A DNA stretch of 64,000 nucleotides from Anodontia alba (taxonomy: Eukaryota; Mollusca; Bivalvia; Lucinida; Lucinidae). Below the pieces are notes generated by a model, which did no database searches, was not told where the DNA came from, and saw only the letters and a list, made by a program, of their open reading frames with translations. The stretch spans positions 68,227,197 to 68,291,196 of the forward strand of contig OZ024829.1 of NCBI GenBank assembly GCA_964016985.1. The letters are read 5' to 3'. This document shows positions 31,192 to 42,999 of this stretch, in pieces; position 1 is the stretch's first letter; the number at the start of each line of letters is the position of its first letter. Position numbers and translations under genes: made by a program.

Positions 31192-33289
31192 GAGGGCCAT
31201 GATGGCCCTGTAAAGCTCACCTGAGCATCATAGCACTTTGAGAACCTGATCTAGAACTGATCAAGGCAAACATTCTGATCAAAATTCAAACTGATTATAT
31301 TAACAAGTAAGACAATGTAGCATGTCTAATGGACTGTGAAATAAAGGCCAAGGTCAAATATGGATGACTGCACTCAAGAGGCCATGCTAAGATGTATGCA
31401 TGTACTAAGTATCACAGGCTGTAGGAGCAATAGTTACTGAGAAACTGACCTAAACACAAACACTTCACAAGTACCAAATATCACTCTGAAGGACCAATAA
31501 TTACTGAGAAACTGACCTAAATGGAAAAACTTAAGAAAGTCACTGGACAGAAAAATATACATCACCTTGAAATCATCAACACAAACATTTTGAGCAAGAT
31601 ACATGATGATCACTTCAAAAATGTGACCTCTAGAGCATCAACAAGGTTTTCCTTTGATTTGGCCAGGTGACCTAGTTTCTGATATCAAGTGACCCAGTTT
31701 TAAACTAGACCTGGAAATCATCAAGACGAACATTTTGAGCAATATTAATGATGATTATTTAAACAAGAGGGCCATGATGGCCCTGTAACGCTCACCTGAA
31801 CATCATAGCACTTTGAGAACCTGATCTAGAACTGATCAAGGCAAACATTCTGATCAAAATTCAAAATGATTATACTAACAAGTAAGACAATGTTGCATGT
31901 CTAATGGACTGTGAAATAAAGGTCAAGGTCGAATATGGATGACTGCACTCAAGAGGCCATGCTAAGATGTACGCATGTATTAAGTATCACTGGCTGTAGG
32001 AGCAATAGTTACTGAGAAACTGACCTAAACACAAACACTTCACAAGTACCAAATATCACTCTGTAGGACCAATAATAACTGAGAAACTGACCTAAACGGA
32101 AAAACTTAAGAAAGTCACTGGATAGAAAAATATACATCACCTTGAAATCATCAACACAAACATTTTGATCACTTCAAAAATGTGACCTCTAGAGCATCAA
32201 CAAGGTTTTCCTTTGATTTGGCCAGGTGACCTAGTTTCTGAAATCAAGTGACCCAGTTTTAAACTAGACCTAGAAATCATCAAGACGAACATTTTGAGCA
32301 ATATTTATGATGATTATTTAAAAAATGTGACCTCTGGAGTGTTAACAGTTTTCTGCTGATTTGGCCTGGTGACCTAGTTTTTGAGCCCCTGTGACCCAGC
32401 TTCAATCTTGACCTAGAAATCATCAAGACAAACATTCTGAGCAAGATTCATGAAGATTGCTTCAAAAATGTGACCACTAGAGTGTTAACAAAATTTTCTG
32501 CTGATTTGGCCTGGTGACCTAGTTTTTGACCCCAAGTGACTCAGTTTTGAACTTGACCTAGAACTCATCAAGACAAATATTTTGAGCAAGATTCATGATG
32601 ATTGCTTCAAAAATGTGACCGCTAGAGTGTTAACAAGGTTTTCTACTGATTTGGCCCGGTGACCTAGTTTCTGATCCCAAGTGTTCCAGTTTCAAATCAA
32701 GACAAACATGTTGAGCAAGATTCATGATGATTGCTTGAAAAATGTGACCACAAGGTTTTCCGCTGATTTGGCCAGGTGACCTAGTTTTTGACCCCAGGTG
32801 ACCCAGTTTCGTACTAAGATTTTGAGCAAGGTTCATGATGATTGCTTGATTGCTTAAAAAATGTGGCCGCTAGAGTGTTAACAAAGTTTTCCGCTGATTT
32901 GGCCCGGTGACCTAGTTTTTGACCCCAAGTGACCCAGTTTCTAACTTGACCTAGAACTCATCAAGACAAAACATTTTAAGCAAGATTCATGATGACTGCT
33001 TCAAAAATGTGACCGCTAGAGTGTTAACAAGGTTTTAGCTGATTTGGCCAGGTGACCTAGTTTTTTACCCCAAGTGACCCAGTTTTGAACTTGACCTGAA
33101 AATCATCAAGACAAACATTTTGAGCAAGATTCATGATGATTGCTAGAAAAATGTGACTGCTAGAGTGATAACAATGTTTTCTGCTGATTTGGCCAGGTGA
33201 CCTAGTTTTTGACCCCAGGTGACCCAGTTTCGAACTTGACCTAGAAATCATCAAGACAAACATTTTGAGCAAGATTCATGATGATTGCT
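31192..33289 (+). repeat. Two nested tandem-core elements, unit about 145 bp (GAGCAAGATTCATGATGATTGC family)
   Basis: Two nearly identical 5' ends, AACAAGAGGGCCATGATGGCCCTGTAA at 31190 and 31767. Each is followed by units containing ATGACTGCACTCAAGAGGCCATG and AACTGACCTAAA. From about 31610 and 32170 the array changes to ATTTTGAGCAAGATTCATGATGATTGCTTCAAAAATGTGACC, AGAGTGTTAACAAGGTTTTC, GATTTGGCCAGGTGACCTAG and GACCCAGTTT. The duplicated 5' ends suggest a tandem duplication or one copy inserted into another. No 3' end is seen before the next array begins at 33290. Confidence 0.7.
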
Positions 33290-35298
33290 TAAACAAGTCA
33301 CCCCGATGCTTCCTAGCAATTTGGAGTCAACTGGCCTTTCAGTTCAAGAGAAGCAGCAAAAAATAGATTTTCAAGATGGCTGTCATGGCAGCCACCTTGG
33401 ATTTCCGATTGGAACGATTTTAGCTATTTTTGATCTATAAATCACCATGATGCCTCCTACCATGTTTGGAGTCAATTGGCTTTTGGGTTTAGGAGAAGAA
33501 GCAAAAAATAGATTTTCAAGATGGCTGCCATAGCGGCCATCTTGGATTTCCGATTGGCACGATTTTAGCTATTTTTTATCTACAAGTCACCCCGATGCTT
33601 CCTAGCAAGTTTGGAGCCAATTGGCTTTTCGGTTCAGGAGAAGAAGCGAAAAATAGATTTTCAAGATGGCGGCCAGCTTGGATTTCCGATCCGCACGATT
33701 TTAGCTATTTTTGATCTACAAGTCACCCTGATGCTTCTTAGCAAGTTTGGAGTCAACTGTCATTTTCAGTTCAGGAGAAGAAGCGAAAAATAGATTTTCA
33801 AGATGGCGGCCATGGCAGCCATCTTGGATTTCCAATCAGCACGATTTTAGCTATTTTTGATCTACAAGTCACCCTCATGCTTCCGTGCAAGTTTGGAGCC
33901 AATTGGCCTTTCAGTTCAGGAGAAGAAGCGAAAAATAGATTTTCATAATGGCTGCCATGGTGGCCATCTTGGATTTCCTTTCGGCACGATTTTAGCTATT
34001 TTTGATCTACAAGTCACCCCCATGCTTCCTAGCAAGTTTGGAGTCAATTGGCCTTTCGGTTCAGGAGAAGAAGCGAAAAATAGATTTTCAAGATGGCTGC
34101 CATGGCTGCCATCTTGGATTTCCGATCGGCACGATTTTAGCTATTTTTGATCTAGAAGTCACCCTGATGCTTCCTAGCAGGTTTGGAGTCAAATGGCCTT
34201 TCAGTTCAGGAGAAGAAGCAAAAAATAGATTTTCAAGATGGCGGCCATCTTCGATTTCTGATCGGCACAATTTTAGCTATTTTTGATCTACAAGTCACCC
34301 TGATGCTTCCTAGCAAGTTTGGAGTCAATTGGCCTTTCGGTTCAGGAGAAGAAGCGAAAAATAGATTTTCAAGATGGCGGCCATCTTGGATTTCCGATCA
34401 GCACGATTTTAGCTACTTTTGATCTACAAGTCACCCTGATGCTTCCTAGCAAGTTTGGAGTCAATTGGCCTTTCGGTTCAGGAGAAGAAGCGAAAAATAG
34501 ATTTTCAAGATGGCGGCCATGGCAGCCATCTTGGATTTCCTATAGGCACGATTTTAGCTACTTTTGATCTACAAGTCACCCTGATGCTTCCTAGCAGGTT
34601 TGGAGTCAATTGGCCTTTTGGTTCAGGAGAAGAAGCGAAAAATAGATTTTCAAGATGGCTGCCATCTTGGATTTCCGATCAGCACGATTTTAGCTATTTT
34701 TGATCTACAAGTCACCCTAATGCTTCCTAGCAAGTTTGGAGTCAATTGTTCTTTCCGTTCAGGAGAAGAAGCGAAAAATAGATTTTCAAAATGGCGGCCA
34801 TGGCGGCCATCTTGGATTTACGATCGGCACGATTTTAGCTACTTTTGATCTACAAGTCACCCTGATGCTTCCTAGCAATTTTGGAGTCAATTGGTTTTTC
34901 GGTTCAGGAGAAGATGCGAAAAATAGATTTTCAAGATGGCAACCATCTTGGATTTCCGATCAGCACGATTTTAGCTATTTTTGATCTACAAGTCATGCTG
35001 ATGCTTCCTAGCAAGTTTGGAGTCAATTGGCCTTTCGGTTCAGGAGAAGAAGCGAAAAATACATTTTCAAGATGGCGGCCATCTTGGATTTCAGATTGTC
35101 ACGATTTTAGCTATTTTTGATCTACAAGTCACCCGATGCTTCCTACCAAGTATCAAGTCAATTGGCCCAGGGGTGTAGGAGGAGTAGGCTTTTAAAGCAA
35201 TTGTTGACACCGCACGACGGACGACGCACGACGGACGACGGACACTGACTGACCACAATAGCTCACCATGAGCACTTCGTGCACAGGTGAGCTAACAA
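33290..35298 (+). repeat. 136/145-bp unit array (copy 2) with 3' end
   Basis: About 13 units of the GATGCTTCCTAGCAAGTTTGGAGTCAATTGG family. The best-preserved ones start at 34183, 34319, 34455, 34600, 34736 and 34881, so their lengths are 136, 136, 145, 136 and 145. The 9-bp difference is presence or absence of one GGCCATGGC step in the AAGATGGCGGCC...ATCTTGG box. The tail is CGACGGACGACGCACGACGGACGACGG, ACAATAGCTCACCATGAGCAC-TTC-GTGC and GGTGAGCTAA. Overlapping short ORFs here are by-products of the repeat. Confidence 0.85.
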
Positions 35299-36073
35299 GT
35301 CACCCCGATGCTTCCTACCAAGTTTGGAGTCAATTGGCCTTTCGGTTCAGGAGAAGAAGCAAAAAATAGATTTTCAAGATGGCTGTCATGGCGGCCATCT
35401 CAGATTTCCGACTGGAATGATTTTAGCTATTTTTTTATCTATAAGTCACCCCAATGCTTCCTACCATGTTTGGAGTCAATTGGCTTTTGGGTTTAGGAGA
35501 AGCAGCAAAAAATAGATTTTCAAGATGGCTGCCATGGCGGCCATCTTGGATTCCTGATCGGCACGATTTTAGCTGTTTTTGATCTCCAAGTCACCCCGAT
35601 GCTTCCTAGCAAGTTTGGAGTCAATTGGCCTCTCGGTTCAGGAGAAAAAGAGAAAAATAGATTTTCAAGATGGTAGCCATCTTGGATTTCCGATTGGCAG
35701 GATTTTAGCTATTTTTGATCTACAAGTCACCCTGATGCTTCCTAGCAAGTTTGGAGTCAATTGGCCTTTCGGTTCAGGAGAAGAAGCGAAAAATAGATTT
35801 TCAAGATGGCGGCCATGGCGGCGATCTTGGATTTCCGATCGGCACGATTTTAGCTATTTTTGATCTACAAGTCACCCTGATGCTTCCTACCAAGTAGCGA
35901 GTCAATTGGCCCAGGGGTGTGGGAGGAGTAGGCTTTTAAAGCAATTGTTGACGCCGCACGACGGACGACGCATGACGGACGACGCACGACGGAAATTGAC
36001 TGACCGAAATAGCTCACCTGAGCACGAACACAATAGCTCACCATGAGCATGAAGTGCTCAGGTGAGCTAAAAA
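35299..36073 (+). repeat. 136/145-bp unit array (copy 3) with 3' end
   Basis: Four to five more units, then the same CCAGGGGTGTAGGAGGAGTAGGCTTTTAAAGCAATTG pre-tail seen at 23573 and 35164, an ACGACGGACGACGCATGACGG run, a duplicated AGCTCACC box, hairpin GAGCAT-GAA-GTGCTC and GGTGAGCTAAAAA. It sits directly after copy 2, so the two probably arose by duplication. Confidence 0.8.
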
Positions 36074-36100
36074 GGCAAGTCTTAATCCAGAAGGTCCCTT

Positions 36101-36196
36101 AGGCATTTAACTGTGACGTCACCTCTTCTGCTGTTTTGATCACGTGTTAGTTTCTTTGTAGAATAAAACAATATAACTGAGCAAAGTGGGGACCTA

Positions 36197-36284
<88 letters not shown>

Positions 36285-36431
36285 TAGTGTTAGAATTAGG
36301 GGAGCACCTCCCTCCTAAGGATAAGAAATTCCCTCCTCCCTCCCCGCTTTGCTCAGTTATATGATTTTATTCTACAAAGAAACTAACACGTGATCAAAAC
36401 AGCAGAAGAGGCGACGTCACACAGTTAAATG

Positions 36432-36434
<3 letters not shown>
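36101..36434. mobile_element. Inverted-repeat element with AT microsatellite centre
   Basis: Arms of about 86 bp: left 36101-36186 (AGGCATTTAACTGTGACGTCACCTC...) and right 36346-36434 (its near-complement ending GACGTCACACAGTTAAATGCCT). Each arm carries a GACGTCA box, complete as TGACGTCA in the left arm, and an ACACGTGATC/GATCACGTGT box. The centre is an (AT)n run (about 36199-36282) plus a pyrimidine-rich stretch. A further (AT)n run (36435-36491) follows the right arm. Arm sequence is related to repeat R at 713-1050 and 38780-39130. No ORF or clear target duplication. Confidence 0.65.
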
Positions 36435-36494
<60 letters not shown>

Positions 36495-36654
36495 TTCCCT
36501 CAACATCTGGTTTAAGACTCGGGAAACTCTAAGGAATCAGATACATTCTATAATGTATACTTAGAATGATCTAGATTCACTAATAACATATCTCTAAGGT
36601 GTTAATACCTTAATTATATGTATAATGGACTCTGGAGACCACCAGTTTTCTTAA

Positions 36655-37158
36655 AAGAGAACGCAACCTTTAAAGGTATTGGGCTTTAAAGTAAAGAACT
36701 TGACAATGAATTTTGACACAAATTTGATCAAAACCGGTGGAAAATTAAGTAAGATAGACAACTGAATATTTTAACACTGGTGGAATGGGCGCCGCCATTT
36801 TGAATACTTAATGAGGTTTCATGAAAATTAAAATTCGTTTCATAAAGGTAGTTATTCTCATAAAGCTGGTATATTTTGGGGGAAATGTTTGCTTGTCACT
36901 AGAATTAAAAGATTATAAAACAATCTATAGCAAAATTATTCTCAAAACCCTTTTTAATTTGGTTTTTGCATTAAATTTGGACTGTGTGACGTCACAGAGC
37001 CTACAATATGGTGGCATCTATGACAGCTATTTTAAATATATTCAAACCACCATAACTTCCTTATTTCTAGGCTGATTTTGAAAACTCTTGCATCAAAATA
37101 TATGGTTTGTTAAGCACTTTACTTAAAGATATACTTACAACTTATATTGCATTCTCCT
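36655..37158. mobile_element. TTAA-flanked MITE, copy 1 (piggyBac-like ends)
   Basis: 504 bp between TTAA at 36651-36654 and TTAA at 37159-37162. Ends are inverted (AAGAGAACGCAACC / GCATTCTCCT). It is collinear with 58116-58625 throughout: GACACAAATTTGATCAAAA, GGGCGCCGCCATTTTGAAT, TGTGTGACGTCACAGAGCC, ATTTCTAGGCTGATTTTGAAAACTC. No transposase. Classified by target site and ends only. Confidence 0.75.
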
Positions 37159-37162
37159 TTAA

Positions 37163-38150
37163 GCATCAGATTCCTGAATTCCTGGCCCCCACCTCTTTTT
37201 GGGCAACAACAGTTGGGCCCAAATGAAGCAAATTATAACTTGCTGAGACATATTCTTCAAGTAAGATTTTGCGCAGTTTGAAGACAGATTCTAGCCTACT
37301 GTTTTGATAATTCCATTGAGCGGAACCTTATCAATGAATGCCAAGGAAAAGATAGCTCCCTATCTTCATGAGCCCTTATTATTTAACAAGGAAATGTCTC
37401 CTTGGTTGAGTTTCCTACAGGTAAATTACACACCTCGAGACTTTAAGATAAATCTTAGAGATGTCATGATTACCTTTAATTGGTAAAATGATCTAGTCCT
37501 ATCTTACAATAAGAACTAGTTATTTTTAGGTAAAACTTTAGTGTTCTGATTGATCATAAAAGTTTACAAAATATTCTCTTTTTGCATTTTTGAGCTAAAT
37601 TAGGAATAATTAAAGATCCGGGCAAGTGGACTAATCTGATTCTTCACCAACAACCCAGTTTATAAAATCAATAAGAGTGAAACATCTGACTGATTAATTT
37701 AATATGATTTGCCTATTGCCAGGCTCCTCTACAACCCTATCAGGTCGTGGTGTTGTATGAACGTTAACAATCTGAGGAGAGGTATATCTCAAACTATGAT
37801 ACCGAATAGTCTTTAATATATCCAGAAGAAAAAGAAGGAGATCAGCGTCTTCTTTTCTTATGAAAATGTTTTGACTTCTCTGACTTTCTGCTTCTTCTGG
37901 AAGAAGACAAAGAAGATGAGGAAGAAGAGGAAGATAAGTAAAAAAAAAACCGTATCTTCTCGTCTTTTTAGGTTTAGATTTAAGCTGATCTCTTCTACTA
38001 AGTCTTTTAAGAGAAACAGACCTATTGGTCTTCCAAGTATTTGTCAGATGTTCAATAACAATACTTGAAACTGACTTCATAAACAGTAACACTTTTTGTT
38101 TAATCATTGCGTTTGGAGGCTCATTTGTAACTGATTGCTCCAAGCTCAGG
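37163..38150. other. Unassigned interval; one weak minus-strand ORF at 37694-38143
   Basis: 37694-38143 (minus) is open for 149 codons. It is basic and Leu/Ser-rich with a Lys/Arg stretch (KPKKTRRYG) but matches no family I recognise, and an A-rich run at 37939-37948 makes part of it low complexity. 37304-37486 (plus) encodes 60 codons ending in a possible splice-donor context (TACAGGTAAATT). Neither is supported enough to call a gene. No repeat boundary is visible. Confidence 0.3.
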
Positions 38151-38179
38151 GGTATCTATAATCAGCTTTCCGGTATTCA

Positions 38180-38452
38180 GTGCCTAACGTTTGCTGCCTG
38201 ATACCCGCTGCCTGGTGCCTGGTGACCACTGACTGGTGCCCGGTGACTTTTGACTGGTGCTCCTTGAACAAGTCAACAGTCTAATGACCTGTGCCCGGTG
38301 ACTGGTGCCTGATGATCAACACTCACTGACCAGTGCCCGGTGACTAGTGTGTTCACCAGTCAATGACTGGTGCCCGGATGACTGGTGACTGGTGACTAGT
38401 GTTCGGTGACTGGTGCCCAGTGACTGGTTGACTGGTGCCTGGTGGACTTATG
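38180..38452 (+). repeat. Degenerate minisatellite (GACTGGTGCCCGGT)
   Basis: About fifteen imperfect copies of a 10-14 bp motif (TGACTGGTGCCCGG, with CCTGGTGAC and TGACTAGTG variants). No conserved frame and no flanking duplication seen. Confidence 0.75.
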
Positions 38453-38779
38453 CTATGAATGATATGCCAATTCGTAGAGCAGCCACCATTATGGGGCCTA
38501 CCCCTGGCAGTACACCCATGCGGGGTTGTGATCCCATATCCTTGTAGAAATATCTTCAGGAAAACCTGACTTGACATTTTTCTTCTCCGACTAAGTTTGT
38601 CTCGAAATCTAGAGCTATACTAATCTTCTTATCTGCTCATGAAACCAGTCAACTTCTTACACACCAAACACAAAGAATACCTTAAACGAGAATAAAAAAA
38701 ATTAGTATGGTAATCCCATAACGCATAGAGATGACCACTACATACTGTAATGGTCGGCATAAACAGTCGCGAAAATGTA

Positions 38780-39130
38780 TGACATTGGTGATGCGACGAT
38801 AAAATCACAAGATCAAAAAGTGAAAAATGAAAAGCGAACATATCATCTGTGAAAGGAATAATAAAGGAACGTAAGAATACCAGAAAATAAGGAATATTCG
38901 GAGAAAAGAAATAAAATTAGAATTTTTTCACCCGGCAAACAATTCCTGGATTTTTTCTATGTTCCACAGAAAAGAAACTGAACACGAGATCAAAAATGCG
39001 GAAAAGGTGAGGTCACACAGTTAAATGCCTAAGGGATTTTCTGGATTAAGACTATCCTTTTTTCTGTTGAAGGTTTTAAGTACAGAAGAGAATAGCACAT
39101 TAACAAAAGGTTTATGTATTATGCATTTAA
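38780..39130. repeat. Interspersed repeat R, copy 2
   Basis: Collinear with 713-1050 from TCTGTGAAAGGAATAATAAAGGAACG to AATAGCACATTA and TTTATGTATT. Flanking sequence differs, so this is a dispersed rather than local duplication. 38453-38779 shows no recognised feature. Confidence 0.55.
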
Positions 39131-39726
39131 AACTGAATGAGTTACGCTGATGACAAAGTCAGAGGCTTTTTTCAGCAATCAAGCGGACATAATTCTAAGA
39201 CTAATGAACTGATCTGGCAAGTTTTTGAACTCGTCCAAGATTTCATCTATGTCCCCCTTATCTGCAAGTTTCATCCATGTCCCCCTTATCTGCAAGTTTC
39301 AGGATAACATAATCAAAACTGAACGAATTATGCTGATGACAAAGTCAAACAGAGGCTTTTTCAGCAATCAAGGGGACATAGTTCTAAGATCAATGATCCG
39401 ATATGGCCAGTTTTTGAACTTATTCAAGATTTCATCCATGTCCACCTTATTTGCAAGTTTCAGGTACATCAGATCAAAACTGAAGGAGTTATGGTGATGA
39501 CAAGCATTTTCCCATTGTAAGTCTATAAGACTTTGTTGTTGACATAGCAACCAAGGTTTTCATTGGATTTCCTTGAAAATCTTACGTCATTGATGCCCCA
39601 CCAGAAGCATGCTATAGATCAGAAATGATTGAGATCAGCCTGCAGACTGTGGAGATATAACTGGTCAAACGTGTGGACGGACCGAAGAGGGATGGACGAT
39701 GCTTGGCCCAGGTGAGCTAAAAATCT
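39131..39726 (+). repeat. Tandem-core element (TTATGCTGATGACAAAGTC family), 3' end present
   Basis: Three units of the 30208-31191 family, a local 30-bp duplication (TCCCCCTTATCTGCAAGTTTCA at 39250-39302), then GGACGGACCGAAGAGGGATGGACG and GGCCCAGGTGAGCTAAAAA. The terminal hairpin is weak in this copy. Confidence 0.65.
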
Positions 39727-39798
39727 ATTTCAGACCAAAAGACCAGCAGTTTTTTTTCGAGCCCTGCTCTGCTGTATAACTTCTACACCTACTTTAAA

Positions 39799-40345
39799 GA
39801 AACAAGAGACCCATGTGCCACAACCCTCACTTGAGTTAACTGCTGTAGGTTAATCAGGTAATTTACTCATCATTCCCTATCATCCTGTCAAGTTTCAAGG
39901 CAATGGGTTAAAGTTTTTGAGATATCTTGCTTACAAGGTTAAAATGCTGAAATTTTCAAAGGGCCATAAGTCAAATAATAAATTAAGATGTTTTTCAGAA
40001 GTTAACTGGGTCATCTATTTATCCCCTATCAGCATATTTACTTTCAATACTCAAATAGTTTTTTGAGATATCTTGCTTACAAGATTTTATTGCAATGTTT
40101 TGCAAAGGAGCATAACTAGAAAAGATAGCTTGATATGGAAGTGATGGTGTCATGGCTTGAGATAAATCGATTAAAGGTGACCATTCTGTTTGGTTCTTAT
40201 GGCAAAACTTCAAAGCAGGAAATTTGTGAAACACTTGCATGGAAAGAAGACCATATGAAGCACCAGCAGGGAAAAAAGATCATGTGATGCGCCCACAGGG
40301 AAAGAATGTGAAGCACCAACAGGGAAAGAAGACCCTGCAGAGCTG
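39799..40345 (+). repeat. Tandem-core element 5' end and short minisatellite
   Basis: 5' end AAACAAGAGACCCATGTGCCACAACCCTCACTTGAG, then two or three units of about 150 bp (TTTTTGAGATATCTTGCTTACAAG, CAAAGGGCCATAA). 40240-40340 repeats GAAGCACCARCAGGGAAAGAAGA three to four times. Confidence 0.55.
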
Positions 40346-41400
40346 CTTCTTGTCAACTTTTAGCTCTGGTGGCCATTTTCTTCAGCCTAGTGGAACTATT
40401 TTAGCAATTTTGGTAAAAAGACATAATAGAAACATATTTGTGAAAATATTTGAAATCGACTACTGGCCTTGGAGGAGATGTCCTTTAAAGGTTTTTTTTC
40501 ATTTTTTAGCTCGGGCAACCATTTTGTTCAGCAGAGCAGAACCATTTTAGCAATTTTGGTACAGGGGCATAAGAGGAACACTGATGTGAAATTATTTTGA
40601 AATCAGGCCACTGGCCACGGAAATGTCCTCTAAAGGTTTTTCTATTTTTAGCTCTGGTGACCATTTTGTTCAGCAGAACCATTTTGGCAATTTTGGTAAA
40701 GGGGAATAAGAGGAACACTGATGTGAAATCATTTTGAAATCAGGCCACTGGCCAAGGAGGAGATGTCGTTTAAAGGTTTTTTTTTCTATTTTTAGCTCTG
40801 GTGGCCATTTTGTTCAGCCAAGCAGAACTACTTTAGCAATTTTGGTATCGGGCCATAAGAGGAACACTTCTGTGAAATTACTTTGCAATCGGGACACTGG
40901 CTGTGGATGAGATGTCTTTTGAAGGTTCTTCTATTTTTAGCTCTAGCCGCCATTTTGTTCAGCCAAGCGGAATGGTTTAAGCAATTTTGGTAGAGGGACA
41001 TTGGAGGAACACTTCTGTGCAAATATTTTGAAATCGGGCCATTGGCCAAGGACAAAATGTCATTTGAAGATTTTTTATTTTTAGCTCTGGTGACCATCTT
41101 GTTCAATGGAGCGGAACCATTGCATCCATCTTGGACTTCCGATCAACACAATTTTAGCTTGTTTCAATCCAGAAGTCATCCTGTTGTTACACAGCAAGTT
41201 TCAGCTCAAAGCGACCAAAGGTTTGGGAAGAGATGTCCAAAACTGATTTTCAAGATGGCGGCTGTGGCGACTATCTTGGATTTTCTATCAGCTCATTTAG
41301 TGATTTTGTGTCTACTAGGAGCCCTAATGCTCCTCATCAAGTTTTGATTCATCTGGATTACAGAGAAGTCCAAAATATGAATTCTCAACATTTTTCCCAT
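40346..41400 (+). repeat. Tandem array, unit about 147 bp (GGCCATTTTGTTCAGC family)
   Basis: Seven units marked TTTAGCTCTGGTGGCCATTTTGTTCAGC, GAACCATTTTAGCAATTTTGGTA, CATAAGAGGAACACT, TTTTGAAATCGGGCCACTGGCC and GGAGATGTC. The last units grade into AAGATGGCGGCTGTGGCGAC-type sequence near 41260. No 3' end of the GAGCTAAAAA type is visible. Confidence 0.7.
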
Positions 41401-41707
41401 ATACACACCTGGTAATCTCGTAAAGGGTAGCCGCTGGTTATGCACTCAAAATCTTTACTCGAACTTCCAGCCAAGACTTAAGAGACATCCAAATGTCAAC
41501 AAAAGGGTAAGTTCTCCTGATATATTGATTTTTCCTCAATTTCATAGACATATTTTGAAAAATCGGACAATACTATAGCCAGCAACTTTCATTTCTACGC
41601 CGGAAAAGATAGGTGTGGGCTTGGAAAAACAAGTGGCTATTTTTTATTTCAATTTCACCCGAGATGGGTAGTCCGGTATTCCTGTTTTGATTTCTTTTCC
41701 AATGCAA

Positions 41708-42999
41708 AACTAGAGCTGTCAGAGGAGCTGACTATAGCCCCACTGCAGCTCTATCAGAGGAGAAGTACATATAGTGTTGAAATATTTTGAATTCATCCTT
41801 ACCAGATAACATCACTGTAGGAAATGTTAACATGGCATCGTAAAACCTATCAAGGGATTTTAATCCATGAGTTATGGACCCTTGGCCCAGATTCCAGAAT
41901 ACATGATACATCAACCCACTGTCCATGCATGTACCACTTTTTCAAAGCCCCCCAAGTGTGATATAAGTTTCATCGAAGTAGGACCACAAACATAAATTGT
42001 TTGTTTGTGTTGATGTTTTACGGCCCAGTCAACCCAATGGGGTCATATCGAGCGCGGTCAGTTTACCTAACAACACTTTTACTGGGCAGGCTTAGTCCTC
42101 TAAGCGGTTAACCAATATTGTGCACATTCTTTCGACAGAAACTGACAACTGTCCTTCTTGAATCAGCGGAAGGGAGAGAATGACCGTAGAAAATATTTCA
42201 TGATCAATCTCTACGAAAGAATGTAGCCGCCCTCGGTGGGGGTCGAACCCGCGACCTCCTGGTCTCCAGTCGGATGTACATCCAACAGAGTCACCGAGGC
42301 CGGCCACACAAACATTAAAGTTATTGAGTAAAATGCATTTTAATTTTTTGAAAACCTATCAAGATATATAACTCCAAGAGTTATGGACCCTTGGCCCCTA
42401 TTCCAGTACACAGGCTACATCAAGTCATTGTCCATGTTTAAACAAACTTTCAGCTTTCTAGCTTTCATAGTTCCTGAGAAATCTGATACGAAAATTTTCA
42501 AGAATGGCAAAATTTGAAAACCTATCAAGGGACATAACTCCAAGAGTTATAGGCCCTTTGCCACCATTCTGCCAATACACTTTCCTTACCTTAGAGACCA
42601 AGTGCGGTATAAGTTTCATCGAAGCAGGACCTCAAACATAAAAGATATTGAGCAAAATGCATTTTAATTTTTTGAAAACTTACCAAGGGATATAACTCCA
42701 AGAGTTATGGACCCTTGGCCCGTATTCCGGTATACACGATACACCGAGTCATTGCCCATGTTTATACGAACTTTCAGCTTTCTAGCTTTCATAGTTCCTG
42801 AGAAATCTGATACGAAAATGTTCAAGAATGTCAAAATTTGAAAACCTATCAAGGAACAGAACTCCAAGAGTCAAAGAACAACCAATTTTTGAGCGAGCTT
42901 TGATGTAAGCCCGTATTTCATCTTTTTTGTCGACGCTTCTACCAGCCATTTTTACTGCAGTGGTCAATGACTGCGTGTATTCAAATGGCAAATTTTATG
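41708..42999 (+). repeat. Tandem-core element, ACTAGAGCTGTC type, unit about 165 bp
   Basis: 5' end ACTAGAGCTGTCAGAGGAGCTGACTATAGCCC, shared with 53513. Units are marked CCTATCAAGGGACATAACTCCAAGAGTTATGGACCCTTGGCC, CATTGTCCATGTTT, AACTTTCAGCTTTCTAGCTTTCATAGTTCCTGAGAAATCTGATACG. A SINE interrupts it at 42000-42304. The 3' end is not recognised before 43000. Confidence 0.65.
42000..42304 (-). mobile_element. tRNA-derived SINE family A, copy 2 (more complete head)
   Basis: On the minus strand: head CCGGCCTCGGTGACTCTGTTGG (A-box region), then GGTCGCGGGTTCGACCCCCAC (B-box). A block with CTACATTCTTTCGTAGAG, absent from copy 1, follows, then the body shared with copy 1 and the tail TGGGTTGACTGGGCCGTAAAACATCAACACAAACAAAC. 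An imperfect duplication of about 12 bp (CACAAACATAAA / CACAAACATTAAA) flanks it. Confidence 0.85.

Noticed and set aside
31560..33290. CRISPR-like regular repeats
   Set aside because: Units are about 145 bp, contiguous and diverged along their length. There are no unique spacers and no cas genes, and the sequence is eukaryotic.
33611..35863. Series of overlapping 60-97-residue plus-strand ORFs (ESIGLSVQEKKRKIDFQDG...)
   Set aside because: They are readings of the 136/145-bp tandem unit, each starting once per unit and running into stops in the next. The same happens in the other arrays. No start context, no conservation of frame between 136- and 145-bp spacing, and no known domain.
37694..38143. 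149-codon minus-strand ORF
   Set aside because: Partly low complexity, no recognised domain, no splice or promoter support. Listed only as an unassigned interval.
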